Part shown: positions 8,155 through 17,775 of the stretch, piece after piece | Layout: each line of letters opens with the position of its first letter | Position numbering within the stretch: position 1 is the stretch's first letter | NCBI GenBank assembly: GCA_030614785.1 | Contig: JAUWTJ010000040.1 | Span: 1-36,771, forward strand | Direction of reading: 5' to 3' | From: Alphaproteobacteria bacterium | GTDB lineage: Bacteria > Pseudomonadota > Alphaproteobacteria > M2410 | DNA length: 36,771 nucleotides | Notes under the pieces: model-generated | The model's input: only the letters and a program-made list of their open reading frames with translations | What the model was told of the DNA's origin: nothing | Database searches by the model: none | Translations under genes and position numbers: made by a program

Positions 8155-9135
8155 TCATTTCAAACCGTTGTACCCGCGATACCAGTCAACAAACCGCGGG
8201 ATACCTTCCTCAATCGAGGTCTTGCTCTCAAATCCGCAGGCCGCTTCAATCGCGCTTGTATCGGCATAAGTCGCATAGACGTCGCCAGGCTGCATCGGCA
8301 GTAGCCGGGTCTTTGCCTTCTTGCCAACGGCGGTCTCAATGATCTCAATAAAATGCATGAGATCTTCCGGTCGCTTGTTGCCGATATTGAAAATCCTGTT
8401 ACGCAGACCCTTTTTATCTGGTTCGGGGAGCGTATCGAGACTTGCCAAAATTCCCGCAACAATGTCATCGATATAGGAAAAGTCCCGTTTCATGTCGCCG
8501 TGGTTATAAATATCAATCGTTTCGCCGCGCATGATCTTGTCCGTAAAAGACCAGTAGGCCATATCCGGACGCCCCCACGGGCCATAAACTGTAAAGAAGC
8601 GCAGACCCGTTTGCGCAAGACCGTAGAGGTGCGCATAGGTATGGCTCATCAACTCGCCGGACTTCTTCGTCGCAGCATAAAGCGATACCGGCTTGTCAAC
8701 ACGGTCCTCTTCAGAAAACGGCATCTTCTCGTTCAGACCATAGACCGAACTCGACGATGCATAAACCAGGTGCTCAATATCCTCCGTATGACGACAAAGC
8801 TCCAGCACCGCCAGATGGCCAACCAGATTTGACTGCGCATAGGCCATCGGGTTCTCAAGTGAATAGCGCACCCCGGCCTGCGCGGCCAAATGAACCACTT
8901 TAGTAATTTTGTGTCCAATAACGCTTTGTTTCAAAGCCTCAAGATCCGCGATATCCACTTTCTTGAAGGAGAACCCTGCCCGATCACCCAGCCGCTCGAG
9001 CCGTGCCAGCTTCAAGTCTACGGCATAATAGTCATTGATATTGTCGATGCCCAGGACCTCATCACCGCGATCAAGTAGCGCATGAGCGACATAGGACCCG
9101 ATGAAACCGGCGGCACCTGTGACGAGAATGGTCAT
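8155..9135 (-). CDS. NAD-dependent nucleotide-sugar epimerase, UDP-glucuronate 4-epimerase type
   Basis: This 326-residue extended SDR protein has the NAD motif VTGAAGFIGSYVAHALLDRG, then GIDNINDYYAVDLKLARL. The latter is characteristic of the UDP-glucuronate 4-epimerase (LspL/CapI) group. Catalytic residues are visible in YASSSSVYG and YAATKKSGE (Tyr-x3-Lys), and FFTVYGPWGRPDMA follows. It would convert UDP-GlcA, made by the neighbouring ugd product, to UDP-GalA. Substrate choice within this family is not certain from motifs. It starts one base after the galE stop, with AGGA nine bases upstream, so translational coupling is likely. Confidence 0.85.
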   Translation of the reverse strand: MTILVTGAAGFIGSYVAHALLDRGDEVLGIDNINDYYAVDLKLARLERLGDRAGFSFKKVDIADLEALKQSVIGHKITKVVHLAAQAGVRYSLENPMAYAQSNLVGHLAVLELCRHTEDIEHLVYASSSSVYGLNEKMPFSEEDRVDKPVSLYAATKKSGELMSHTYAHLYGLAQTGLRFFTVYGPWGRPDMAYWSFTDKIMRGETIDIYNHGDMKRDFSYIDDIVAGILASLDTLPEPDKKGLRNRIFNIGNKRPEDLMHFIEIIETAVGKKAKTRLLPMQPGDVYATYADTSAIEAACGFESKTSIEEGIPRFVDWYRGYNGLK

Positions 9136-9136
9136 G

Positions 9137-10129
9137 CTAATCCTGACTGTTCTTTTGTGCGAGCGCCTCTTCCCAGCGCAGGGCGCTTTCGACTATCCCC
9201 TTGAGATCATCATATTTTGGCTCCCAGCCAAGCAGCGACTTGATTTTCGTGTTGTCGGCGATGATCGAGCCAATATCTCCGGGCCGCCTCGGGCCTGTCT
9301 TCACTGGCAGTTTGCGGCCTATCACCTGTTCCAGAGTCTCAATGACCTCGCGAACAGAAAACCCTTTGCCATAACCGCAATTGAGCGCAATCGCTTCTCC
9401 GCCGCTGCGCAAATATTGCAACGCGGACCAGTGCGCCTCGGCCAGATCACTTACATGGATATAGTCCCTGACGCCGGTACCATCCGGTGTGTCATAATCC
9501 TCGCCAAAAATTTCGAGGTATTCTCTTTGTCCAAGGGCCACCTGATTGGCAATTTTGAGCAGGTGTGTCGCATTTGGCGTTGATTGCCCCGTTCGTTTTT
9601 TCGGATCCGCGCCGGCCACATTGAAGTAGCGCAAAGCGACATAGTCGAAGTCATGAGCGAAGGCGACATCTTTCAGCATCATCTCGGTCATCACTTTTGA
9701 CGTGCCGTAGGGATTGAATGGGGCAAACGGAAAATCCTCCGTTACCGGATTTTTCTTTGGTTCGCCGTAAACTGTCGCCGTGGACGAAAAAATGAAGTGC
9801 TTCACCCCGTTCTCGACGCAGACCTCAATCAGATTGCGCGAATTGGCCGTATTATTCTTGTAATACTTGAGCGGGTCCGAAACTGATTCTGGAACAACAA
9901 TCGAACCGGCAAAGTGAACAACCGCGTCCACGTTATGCTGTTTTATGACGTTGGCGATCAGCTCGATGTCGCCGACATCACCAACAATGAGATCTCCCTG
10001 CGGCGGTATCGCAAATTCTCGTCCCGTGGACAGATTGTCCACGACAACGAACTCTTCGCCCTGATCGGCCAGAAGCCAGCACAGATGGCTACCTATATAG
10101 CCGGCCCCGCCACTTACCAGTACAGTCAT
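9137..10129 (-). CDS. galE: UDP-glucose 4-epimerase
   Basis: GalE interconverts UDP-glucose and UDP-galactose. The 330-residue protein has VSGGAGYIGSHLCWLL at the N-terminus for NAD, VVHFAGSIVVPESV, the Ser in FSSTATVYGEP, the Tyr-x3-Lys in PYGTSK, and the GalE segments LRYFNVAGAD and GTGVRDYIHVSDLA. It is the promoter-proximal gene of the leftward galE-epimerase-glmS group and is divergent from galU, whose product makes its substrate. AAAGG about ten bases upstream is a modest ribosome binding site. Confidence 0.94.
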   Translation of the reverse strand: MTVLVSGGAGYIGSHLCWLLADQGEEFVVVDNLSTGREFAIPPQGDLIVGDVGDIELIANVIKQHNVDAVVHFAGSIVVPESVSDPLKYYKNNTANSRNLIEVCVENGVKHFIFSSTATVYGEPKKNPVTEDFPFAPFNPYGTSKVMTEMMLKDVAFAHDFDYVALRYFNVAGADPKKRTGQSTPNATHLLKIANQVALGQREYLEIFGEDYDTPDGTGVRDYIHVSDLAEAHWSALQYLRSGGEAIALNCGYGKGFSVREVIETLEQVIGRKLPVKTGPRRPGDIGSIIADNTKIKSLLGWEPKYDDLKGIVESALRWEEALAQKNSQD

Positions 10130-10400
10130 CGCCCGAGCCTTTCGGTTCTATGCTTCGAAATGGATCCCTCCAGGATTCCGGTTACAGAGTTCCCATAACC
10201 ACCTGCAAGCTATCGTTGCTGTCTGGTCTGCCGTAACATCATTTCCTAACACCCGCAACAAAGGGTTAAGTCCCGAAAAACAATAGACTTTCCCTCGTGC
10301 CAATACATTCGAAAAGGCGGCACGGGACTTGCGATCCTTTACCTCGCATGGCAGAAGCTGTGCCAATGCAGGACCAATTTTGAGGAAACAAGCAGATATA
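10130..10400. promoter_or_regulatory. Divergent galE/galU control region with nested inverted repeats
   Basis: No gene is seen here. AAGTCCCG (10268-10275) is matched by CGGGACTT (10323-10330). Inside that pair, CTCGTGCC (10294-10301) is nearly matched by GGCACGGG (10319-10326). The arms overlap, so alternative structures or an operator are possible. I could not fix a -10/-35 pair for either gene with confidence. Confidence 0.35.
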
Positions 10401-11288
10401 ATGCCGAAACCGATAAAAAAAGCTGTTTTGCCTGTCGCTGGCCTGGGAACCCGTTTCCTGCCAGTGACCAAATCTGTACCCAAAGAGCTGCTGCCCATCG
10501 TCGACACGCCGCTGGTCCAATATGCCATCGACGAGGCGCGGGCGGCCGGGATCGAGGAGTTCATCTTCGTCAATGGCCGGTCCAAGGGCGCCATTGAAGA
10601 CTATTTTGACCATGCCTGGGAGCTCCAGTCCTTGCTGAAAGAGCGCGGCAAGGACAGCGAACTCGAAGCCCTCACCGCTTTGATGCCCGGGCCTGGCAAG
10701 ACGGCCTTTATTCGCCAGCAAGAGCCGTTGGGTCTCGGTCATGCCGTCTGGTGCGCCAAAAGCTATATTGGCGACGAGCCTTTCGCGGTGATGTTGGTGG
10801 ATGACCTGGTCGTTTCGGACACTCCCTGCCTCGCCCAGATGATAGAGGTCTACAATGAAACTGGCGGCAATGTGGTTGCCGTCGAAAATGTTCCCCGCGA
10901 GCACACCAACCGCTACGGCGTCCTCGATATCGGCGAAACAAGGGGCAACCGCGTCGAGGTCAAGGGTCTGGTCGAAAAACCCGCCCCTGAAGACGCCCCC
11001 TCAACGCTGTCGATCATCGGCCGGTATATCCTCCTGCCGGAGGTTATGAGCCATCTTGATGCCCATGAAACCGGCGCCGGCGGTGAAATCCAGCTCACCG
11101 ACGCCATGGCCAAAATGCTCGGCGACAAGCCTTTCCACGGACTGCAGTTCGAAGGCATTCGCTACGACTGTGGCTCAAAGCTCGGCTTTCTCCACGCCAA
11201 CATCGCCCTCGCCATGGCAAGGCCGGAATTCACCGACGGGCTTCTGCCCCTGCTCAAGGATGCTGTGGCAAAAGCCGAAAAGCCGTAA
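10401..11288 (+). CDS. galU: UTP-glucose-1-phosphate uridylyltransferase
   Basis: GalU forms UDP-glucose, the parent of UDP-Gal and UDP-GlcA. I start at ATG 10401 (295 residues, MPKPIKKAVLPVAGLGTRFL), because the conserved nucleotidyltransferase motif begins at once and the 24 in-frame codons upstream read as non-coding leader. Other signatures are TKSVPKELLPIVDTPLVQYA, EPLGLGHAVW, LVDDLVV, VEKPAPEDAPS and FEGIRYDCGSKLG. GAGGA lies about 15 bases upstream, rather far. ugd follows after 54 bp on the same strand, so the pair channels glucose-1-P to UDP-GlcA. Confidence 0.95.
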   Translation: MPKPIKKAVLPVAGLGTRFLPVTKSVPKELLPIVDTPLVQYAIDEARAAGIEEFIFVNGRSKGAIEDYFDHAWELQSLLKERGKDSELEALTALMPGPGKTAFIRQQEPLGLGHAVWCAKSYIGDEPFAVMLVDDLVVSDTPCLAQMIEVYNETGGNVVAVENVPREHTNRYGVLDIGETRGNRVEVKGLVEKPAPEDAPSTLSIIGRYILLPEVMSHLDAHETGAGGEIQLTDAMAKMLGDKPFHGLQFEGIRYDCGSKLGFLHANIALAMARPEFTDGLLPLLKDAVAKAEKP

Positions 11289-11342
11289 TTCTCACAAGCC
11301 CAACAGCTTCAAGTATTAGTTACAAAGACAAAGGATCACGCC

Positions 11343-12659
11343 ATGCGCGTCGCAATGATTGGAACCGGATATGTCGGCCTCGTCTCAGGTGCCTGTTTCT
11401 CGCACTTCGGGCACGATGTGATCTGCGTCGACAAGGACGAGGCCAAGGTTGCCTTTCTGAACGAAGGCGGTATTCCGATCTATGAGCCAGGCCTTGATGC
11501 ACTCGTCGCCGAAAATGTAAGCGCCGGACGCCTCGCCTTCACAACCGACCTTAAGGCAGCCGTTGCCTCGGCCGATGCGGTGTTCATCGCCGTGGGCACG
11601 CCCAGCCGGCGCGGCGATGGCTACGCCGACCTGACCTATGTTTACGCCGCAACCGAAGAAATCGCCGAGGCTCTGTCGGGCTATACGGTGGTCGTAACAA
11701 AATCCACGGTCCCGGTCGGCACCGGCACTGAAGTTGAAAACATTCTCAAACGGGTCAACCCGGGCGGCGATTTTGACGTCGCCTCCAACCCGGAATTTCT
11801 GCGCGAAGGCTCCGCTATCGAGGATTTCAAGCGGCCGGACCGCGTTGTCGTCGGCGCCGAATCAGAGCGCGCCAAAACGCTGATGAGGGAGCTCTACAGG
11901 CCGCTTTATATCAACGAGACGCCGGTGATGTTCACGACGCGCGCCACGTCCGAGCTGATCAAATATGCCGCCAATGCCTTCCTTGCGACCAAAATCACCT
12001 TCATCAATGAAATGGCGGATATCTGCGAAAAAGTCGGCGCCGATGTTCAGGCGGTCAGCCGCGGCATCGGCCTCGACAAGCGCATCGGGGCAAAATTCCT
12101 GCATGCGGGGCCAGGCTACGGCGGCTCCTGCTTCCCCAAAGACACCCTCGCGCTTGTGAAAATTGCGTCCGATGCCGGAGTTCCGACAAAAATCATCGAA
12201 GCCGTCGTCGACATCAACAATGCCCGCAAGAAACAGATGGCGCAAAAGATCATCGACGCGGCCGGTGGCTCCGTCAAAGGCAAGACCATCGCGATCCTCG
12301 GGCTGACCTTCAAGCCCGGCACCGACGACATGCGCGACAGCCCCAGCCTCGACATCGTGCCCATCCTGCAACAAAACGGCGCCACAATCCGCGCCTATGA
12401 CCCCCAGGGCATGAAAGAGGCCCAAAAGGATCTCAAGGACATCCTGATGTGTGACGGCGCCTGGCACGCCATGGAAGGCGCCGACCTCGTCGCCATCCTC
12501 ACCGAATGGAACGAATTCCGCGCCCTCGACATGAACAAGCTCAAAAGCTTCCTGAAGACGCCGGTGATGGTGGACCTGAGGAATATCTACTCACCAGCGG
12601 AGATGGCGACAAACGGGATCGAATATCATTCGATCGGGCGAGTTTTGGTGGAGGGATAA
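11343..12659 (+). CDS. ugd: UDP-glucose 6-dehydrogenase
   Basis: The enzyme oxidises UDP-glucose twice with NAD to UDP-glucuronate. The protein is 438 residues. It has an N-terminal Rossmann motif (MRVAMIGTGYVGLVSGACFS), then FIAVGTPSRRGDGYADL, TKSTVPVGTG and NPEFLREGSAIEDF. The catalytic Cys is in GPGYGGSCFPKDT (about residue 260). The C-terminal domain carries ILGLTFKPGTDDMRDSPS. AGGA lies nine bases upstream. Six bases separate its stop from the convergent gmd-like gene. With the epimerase at 8155 it would give UDP-GlcA and UDP-GalA for acidic polysaccharide. Confidence 0.96.
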   Translation: MRVAMIGTGYVGLVSGACFSHFGHDVICVDKDEAKVAFLNEGGIPIYEPGLDALVAENVSAGRLAFTTDLKAAVASADAVFIAVGTPSRRGDGYADLTYVYAATEEIAEALSGYTVVVTKSTVPVGTGTEVENILKRVNPGGDFDVASNPEFLREGSAIEDFKRPDRVVVGAESERAKTLMRELYRPLYINETPVMFTTRATSELIKYAANAFLATKITFINEMADICEKVGADVQAVSRGIGLDKRIGAKFLHAGPGYGGSCFPKDTLALVKIASDAGVPTKIIEAVVDINNARKKQMAQKIIDAAGGSVKGKTIAILGLTFKPGTDDMRDSPSLDIVPILQQNGATIRAYDPQGMKEAQKDLKDILMCDGAWHAMEGADLVAILTEWNEFRALDMNKLKSFLKTPVMVDLRNIYSPAEMATNGIEYHSIGRVLVEG

Positions 12660-12665
12660 GCCTCG

Positions 12666-13721
12666 CTAGTGTCGGACCGCCCGCTCCAGTCTGGCAATAT
12701 CGGCTGCTACCATCTCCGAGACAAGCTCCTCAAAAGAGATCTTCGGCTCCCAGCCGAGCACCTTGCGAGCCTTTGAAGCATCGCCAACGAGCAACCCTGG
12801 CGATTCCGGTCTAAAAAACTCTTGGCTGACCGCTATCCTGACTTCGCCTGTCTTCGCGTCACGCCCGACTTCATCAACGCCCTCCCCTTCCCAGACGAGA
12901 TCCATATCGATTTCCCGGAAGGCGGCGGAAACAAAATCCCGCACTGAATGAGCCTTGCCTGTTGCAAGTACAAAGTCATCCGCCACCTCATGCTGCAACA
13001 TGAGCCACATGCCCTCCACGTAATCCCTGACATGCCCCCAGTCCCGGCGCGCATTGAGATTGCCGAGGATGAGAGGTTCTTTGGATTCAAATAGTGCGGC
13101 GGCAACAGATCTACTGATTTTGCGTGTTACGAAATTCTGTCCTCTGGTCGGTCCTTCGTGGTTGAAGGTAATGCCATTTGACACCTTCACTCCATAGAGC
13201 TTTCTGTAGTGAACGCCCATCAGGTGAGCCAGATGTTTGGAAATGCCATACGGATTTTGTGGATTGAATGGCGTTTCCTCAATTTGCGGATTATCTCCAC
13301 CAAATCCGAAAAGTTCTGAACTCGAGGCCTGATAGAGACGGATGCGGCGCTCGGGATCAGTCGAGCGCAAGATCTCGAGCAGCTTGACTACGCCGTCGGC
13401 GTTAACACGCACTGTGTCGATCGGGCGGTCGAAGCTTTCCCCCACATCGCTCTGTGCCGCCAGATTATAAATCTCGTCCGGCCTTATATTTTCAACCAGA
13501 TGTTCGAAGGATTGAGAGTCTGTTATGTCTCCATTTATCAATGTGATTTGTGGTGCCAAGTCCTTTCGGTCGCCAACAATGCCAGCAACGTAGTCGTCCT
13601 GCTCAGGCAGGACCCGCCTGCTGACGCCAAAAACCCTATAGCCTTTCAACAGCAAAAAGCGCGAAAGCTCGCCGCCATCCTGTCCCGTAACGCCTATGAC
13701 CAGAGCTCGCTTCTCATCCAT
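12666..13721 (-). CDS. GDP-mannose 4,6-dehydratase-like protein (second, divergent copy)
   Basis: The 351-residue protein is clearly of the GMD branch of extended SDRs. It has VIGVTGQDGGELSRFLLLKG at the NAD site, [30 protein letters not shown] and RRDWGHVRDYVEGM. It differs from the gmd at 16150 in catalytic surroundings: YQASSSELFG replaces [10 protein letters not shown] (Thr to Ser), and the Tyr-x3-Lys is PYGISK. It also lacks the [15 protein letters not shown] segment, reading RRVLPEQDDYV instead. It may act on GDP-mannose for a second 6-deoxy sugar (for example a GDP-rhamnose route, though no Rmd-type reductase is seen) or on another nucleotide sugar. It is the last gene of gmd-fcl-manC-gmd-like, 23 bp after manC. 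Confidence 0.82.
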   Translation of the reverse strand: MDEKRALVIGVTGQDGGELSRFLLLKGYRVFGVSRRVLPEQDDYVAGIVGDRKDLAPQITLINGDITDSQSFEHLVENIRPDEIYNLAAQSDVGESFDRPIDTVRVNADGVVKLLEILRSTDPERRIRLYQASSSELFGFGGDNPQIEETPFNPQNPYGISKHLAHLMGVHYRKLYGVKVSNGITFNHEGPTRGQNFVTRKISRSVAAALFESKEPLILGNLNARRDWGHVRDYVEGMWLMLQHEVADDFVLATGKAHSVRDFVSAAFREIDMDLVWEGEGVDEVGRDAKTGEVRIAVSQEFFRPESPGLLVGDASKARKVLGWEPKISFEELVSEMVAADIARLERAVRH

Positions 13722-13744
13722 GCTGCTTCAAATGCTCCCAATAA

Positions 13745-15190
13745 TCACTTGTCTTCAAGCCGCCCATAGACATCTTCCAAGCGTACGATATCATCCTCCC
13801 CGAGATATGCCCCGGTCTGAACTTCTATCAAATGAAGCGGATCCTTTCCCGCATTGGCAAGGCGATGCTTCGCCTCAATCGGGATATAGACGGACTCATT
13901 TTCCCCAAGTGTCTTTTGCTTCTCGCCGACAACAACTTCGGCAGTGCCTTTCACAACAATCCAATGCTCGGCTCTCTTGTGGTGATACTGCAATGACAGA
14001 GATGCACCGGGATTGACGCATATGTGTTTCACCTGGTGCGACACTCCCTCATCCAGCCCTTCATAGTACCCCCAGGGACGATAAACACGTTTGTGCAATT
14101 CATGTTCTGGTCGGTCGGCTTCTTTCAGGCGATCTACAATCTTCTTCACATCCTGCACTTTGGTCTTGTCGGCAATCAGAACTGCATCTCTGGTTTGGAC
14201 AACAATCAAATCACTGACGCCCAAGGCCGTCACAAGAAGGTTCTCCGCCTTGATCAGGCTGGACCTCGTATCAATTGCAATGACATCCCCGACCAGAACA
14301 TTGTCATCCTGATCCTTCGCGCCAACATCCCACAGAGCACTCCATGACCCTATATCGCTCCAGCCGAAGCTTGAGGGAACCACGGCTGCCCGGTCAGTTT
14401 TCTCCATGATCGCATAGTCTATTGAATCAGATGGACAGATCTCAAAAGACTTGTTGTCCAGACGCAGAAAATCCAGATCCCGATTGGCATTATCATAGCT
14501 CAGACGACAGGCCGCCAGAATTTCAGGGCAATGTTTTTCGGCCTGCAGAAGAAGACCGGAAACCGGAAAAAGAAATATGCCGCCGTTCCAGTAGTGTCGG
14601 CCAGCAGCAATCATCTTCTCGGCATTCGCCTTGTCAGGTTTTTCGACAAACCGATCAACACCGAAGGCACCAATGACTTTCGTCTCATGACCAGACTTGA
14701 TGTATCCAAATCCTGTCTCCGGCCCGGTAGGTTCAATGCCGAATGTGGTCAAATATCCTTCTGCTGCAGCTTTTGATGCAATATCGATCGCATCGTGAAA
14801 TTTGTCCAACTCCGGAATGTGATGATCCGCTGACAGAAGGAGCATCAATCCGTCAGGATCGCTGAAAGCAATATGAATTGCCGCAACAATGGCTGCCGGT
14901 GCCGTGCCGCGGCCAAAAGGTTCCAGAATGTGAACGTCAGACGTTATGCCCATTTCCTCCATTTGGGCGGCAATAATGAACCGGTGGGTGTCATTGGAGA
15001 TTATTATTGGATCAGAGAATTTCGGACCTGCGCCGGATACGCGTTGTCCGGTTACGCGTTGCGCGGTCTCCTGTAACATGGATTGATCAGAGATCAGGGG
15101 GAGCAATTGCTTGGGGTAATGGGACCGCGACTCAGGCCAGAGCCTTGTGCCTGATCCTCCTGATAATATTACCGGATGGATTCGCTCCAT
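13745..15190 (-). CDS. manC: Mannose-1-phosphate guanylyltransferase / mannose-6-phosphate isomerase
   Basis: A bifunctional type II enzyme that isomerises fructose-6-P to mannose-6-P and makes GDP-mannose from mannose-1-P. Residues 1-340 form the pyrophosphorylase, with HPVILSGGSGTRLWPESR, ADHHIPE and FVEKPDKANA. From about residue 360 a cupin isomerase domain carries VYRPWGYYEGLD, NPGASLSLQYHHKRAEHWIVV and an EAKHRLANAG segment. Length 481 matches ManC/AlgA/XanB. It lies 16 bp after fcl and supplies substrate to the gmd upstream. No separate phosphomannomutase gene is in the window. Confidence 0.94.
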   Translation of the reverse strand: MERIHPVILSGGSGTRLWPESRSHYPKQLLPLISDQSMLQETAQRVTGQRVSGAGPKFSDPIIISNDTHRFIIAAQMEEMGITSDVHILEPFGRGTAPAAIVAAIHIAFSDPDGLMLLLSADHHIPELDKFHDAIDIASKAAAEGYLTTFGIEPTGPETGFGYIKSGHETKVIGAFGVDRFVEKPDKANAEKMIAAGRHYWNGGIFLFPVSGLLLQAEKHCPEILAACRLSYDNANRDLDFLRLDNKSFEICPSDSIDYAIMEKTDRAAVVPSSFGWSDIGSWSALWDVGAKDQDDNVLVGDVIAIDTRSSLIKAENLLVTALGVSDLIVVQTRDAVLIADKTKVQDVKKIVDRLKEADRPEHELHKRVYRPWGYYEGLDEGVSHQVKHICVNPGASLSLQYHHKRAEHWIVVKGTAEVVVGEKQKTLGENESVYIPIEAKHRLANAGKDPLHLIEVQTGAYLGEDDIVRLEDVYGRLEDK

Positions 15191-15206
15191 GTCGCCGTCC
15201 TCGCTG

Positions 15207-16157
15207 TCAGGCCAGTGCTTTCAGGTACCAGCCATAGGTCTGCCTGATGCCATCGATCAGGGATGTCTTTGCAGTCCAACCCAGGTCACTCAATTTGGTG
15301 ACATCCAGAAGCTTCCGAGGTGTCCCGTCAGGCTTCCCGGTATCTTGGATCAGCGCACCTTCAAACCCTACAACATCCGCAATGAGTTCCGCCAGGTCTC
15401 GTATCGAAAGGTCCGTCCCTGTGCCAACATTGACGTGGCCTTGACCGGAGTAAACCTTCATTAGATGAACCAGGGCATCGGCACAATCATCGACAAACAG
15501 GAATTCGCGCTTCGGCGTTCCGGTGCCCCACAAAACGACCTCACTCGCCCCCTCTGCCTTCGCCGCATGCATTTTTGCCATCAAAGCCGGCAGAACGTGC
15601 GATGACTGGAGATCAAAATTATCATTTATACCGTAGAGATTGGTCGGCATGGCCGAAATGAAATTGCAACCATATTGCAACCGATAGGACTCGCACAGTT
15701 TCAATCCCGCAATTTTCGCAATCGCATACCACTCATTCGTCGGCTCAAGCGGTCCCTCCAGAAGTTCTGTTTCTGTCATCGGCTGCCTGGCAAACTTGGG
15801 ATAGATACATGAGGATCCGAGGAAAAGTAGCTTTTCTACATCGCACTCCCGGGCCGTGTGAATAATATTGGCTTCAATCATGAGATTCTCATAAAGGAAC
15901 TCGGCCGGATGGCTGTCATTGGCCAGGATGCCGCCAACCTTCGCCGCCGGAACGAAGACGCAATCCGGTCGAACACCCTTCATCCACGCTTCGACATCAC
16001 TCTGACGACGCAGATCCAGTCCCTGACGATCGACCGTAGTGATTTCACAATCTTCATTCTGCAGACGGCGAACCAGGGCGGAGCCGACCATCCCCTTGTG
16101 GCCCGCAACCCATACCGATTTTCCCTTCAGATCATAGTGGGAGATCCGGTCAGTCAT
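15207..16157 (-). CDS. fcl: GDP-L-fucose synthase
   Basis: Fcl (WcaG) epimerises and reduces GDP-4-keto-6-deoxymannose to GDP-L-fucose with NADPH. The 316-residue sequence has [16 protein letters not shown] at the N-terminus, [11 protein letters not shown], the catalytic Ser in [15 protein letters not shown], the Tyr-x3-Lys in [13 protein letters not shown], and [12 protein letters not shown]. The start overlaps the end of gmd by eight bases, with GGAAG upstream inside gmd, so the two are co-translated and work in sequence. Confidence 0.95.
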   Translation of the reverse strand: MTDRISHYDLKGKSVWVAGHKGMVGSALVRRLQNEDCEITTVDRQGLDLRRQSDVEAWMKGVRPDCVFVPAAKVGGILANDSHPAEFLYENLMIEANIIHTARECDVEKLLFLGSSCIYPKFARQPMTETELLEGPLEPTNEWYAIAKIAGLKLCESYRLQYGCNFISAMPTNLYGINDNFDLQSSHVLPALMAKMHAAKAEGASEVVLWGTGTPKREFLFVDDCADALVHLMKVYSGQGHVNVGTGTDLSIRDLAELIADVVGFEGALIQDTGKPDGTPRKLLDVTKLSDLGWTAKTSLIDGIRQTYGWYLKALA

Positions 16158-17220
16158 ATCTATTCTTCCGGTCCAGTTCGCTCTTCATCTCAAGCATATC
16201 AGCATCCACCATATCCTGAACCAAAGTCTTGAACGGCGTTTCGCTGACCCACCCAAGCTTTTCTTTCGCCTTTGTCGGATCCCCCAGGAGAAGCTCCACT
16301 TCTGTTGGGCGAAAATAGCGTGGGTCAATCTTCACCAACGTGTCACCCGATGCCTTGCACCGTCCAACTTCATCAATACCCCCGCCGCTCCATTCTATCT
16401 GCCGGCCGGTATGCGCAAACGCCAGCTCGACAAATTCTCGCACGCTGTGCGTTTCACCTGTCGCAATGACATAGTCATCGGGTTCGTCTTGCTGCAGCAT
16501 CAGATGCATCCCCTTGACATAATCCTTGGCATGCCCCCAGTCCCGCTTTGCGTCAATGTTACCAAGGAAGAGTTGATCCTGCAGGCCCTGCGTAATTGCC
16601 GCGACGGCACGCGTGATCTTGCGCGTGACGAAAGTTTCACCCCGTGTCGGGCCTTCATGATTGAAAAGTATCCCGTTAGAAGCGTGCATGCCGTAGGCTT
16701 CACGGTAGTTCACTGTAATCCAGTAGGCATAAAGCTTTGCAGCTGCGTAGGGACTGCGCGGATAGAAGGGCGTGGTTTCGCTTTGCGGTGTTTCCTGGAC
16801 TTTCCCGTAAAGCTCAGACGTGGACGCCTGATAAAACCTTGCTTTGTCACCAATATTCAAAATTCGCATCGCCTCAAGTATTCGAAGCGTTCCGACGGCA
16901 TCCGCATTGGCAGTATATTCGGGTGTTTCAAAACTGACCTGGACATGACTCTGGGCCGCCAGATTGTAAATCTCGGTAGGCTGACATTCCTGAATGATGC
17001 GGATCAGATTGGTCGAATCCGTCATGTCGCCATAGTGCATAAAAAACTCTGCACCTGGCTCATGTGGGTCCTGATAGAGGTGGTCGATCCGCTGTGAATT
17101 GAACGAGGAGGAACGACGTTTGATCCCGTGAACTTCATAGTCTTTCGACAGCAAAAGCTCCGCCAGGTAGGCTCCATCCTGGCCGGTCACGCCGGTAATC
17201 AAGGCAACTTTTTTCGCCAT
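16150..17220 (-). CDS. gmd: GDP-mannose 4,6-dehydratase
   Basis: Gmd carries out the first committed step from GDP-mannose to GDP-fucose. At 356 residues it is typical. It shows [19 protein letters not shown], the [15 protein letters not shown] segment of canonical Gmd, catalytic Thr/Ser/Glu in [18 protein letters not shown], Tyr-x3-Lys in [12 protein letters not shown], and [17 protein letters not shown]. It overlaps fcl downstream. The ribosome binding site is weak. Upstream, 78 bp separate it from the remains of a glycosyltransferase on the same strand, so the original operon began further up and is now broken. Confidence 0.96.
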   Translation of the reverse strand: MAKKVALITGVTGQDGAYLAELLLSKDYEVHGIKRRSSSFNSQRIDHLYQDPHEPGAEFFMHYGDMTDSTNLIRIIQECQPTEIYNLAAQSHVQVSFETPEYTANADAVGTLRILEAMRILNIGDKARFYQASTSELYGKVQETPQSETTPFYPRSPYAAAKLYAYWITVNYREAYGMHASNGILFNHEGPTRGETFVTRKITRAVAAITQGLQDQLFLGNIDAKRDWGHAKDYVKGMHLMLQQDEPDDYVIATGETHSVREFVELAFAHTGRQIEWSGGGIDEVGRCKASGDTLVKIDPRYFRPTEVELLLGDPTKAKEKLGWVSETPFKTLVQDMVDADMLEMKSELDRKNRYD

Positions 17221-17298
17221 ATCTCAAACATCCGTTATCGCTTGTAAAGCGGCCTCAAAAAGCGTTAAACTGCTCCTCAAGCCGCACAAATGGTTAGC

Positions 17299-17775
17299 TC
17301 ATCCGCGATTGATCAACAAGGCCTCAATTCGCCCTATATCGGTATCACGAGCCAAGTTTTCGACATCATAGTCCCAACCATTTTTCCCATGATACCCTGC
17401 GCTTCCGGGTCATTCAACAATTCAGAAATTCGATCTGCAAATTGCTTCGATTCGCTAAGTGGCGTGATCACAAAGGCTTCACTTTTCCTCGCGGGACCGC
17501 CAAGGGGCGAATCAGGCAGAGCCGCACAAATGAACGGCCGCCCCGACGACATAATCGGAAAAAAACTTCTGGGAATTGCAAATTCCGCCCCTTCTGGCAA
17601 TTGCGGGACCAAATGTATTTCGGCGGCAGCCACACTTGCGTTTAGTGAACCCTTCGGAACGCAATTCTCGAACTCGACATTTCCCAGCCCGAGGGCGCTG
17701 GCATCAGATATTAACTCTTCTGCAAGGTTGCCATTACCTCGAGTGATCTTACGGGCTGATATGGACTTGCCCATC
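17299..17775 (-). pseudogene. Glycosyltransferase (GT4, WcaI-like) C-terminal half, frameshifted
   Basis: Only the second half of a GT-B family 4 transferase survives. The frame reads LGLGNVEFENCVPKGSL, then EIHLVPQLPEGAEFAIPRSF (the acidic nucleotide-sugar site) and SSGRPFICAA. Near the end the frame breaks in the T5 run at 17381-17385. Adding one base restores MGKNGWDYDVENLARDTDIG and then RIEALLINRG with a stop at 17299, a far better family-like C-terminus than the shifted reading. The N-terminal acceptor domain is absent: at about 17771 the sequence passes into IS5-family transposase coding sequence. It presumably once headed the gmd-fcl-manC operon. If the missing base is a sequencing error, the gene is still truncated. 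Confidence 0.8.

Noticed and set aside
10239-10904. Minus-strand frames opposite galU
   Set aside because: Antisense to galU and without any recognisable domain.
16411-17097. 228-codon plus-strand open frame opposite gmd
   Set aside because: It is antisense to a clear gmd, with no ribosome binding site or family features.
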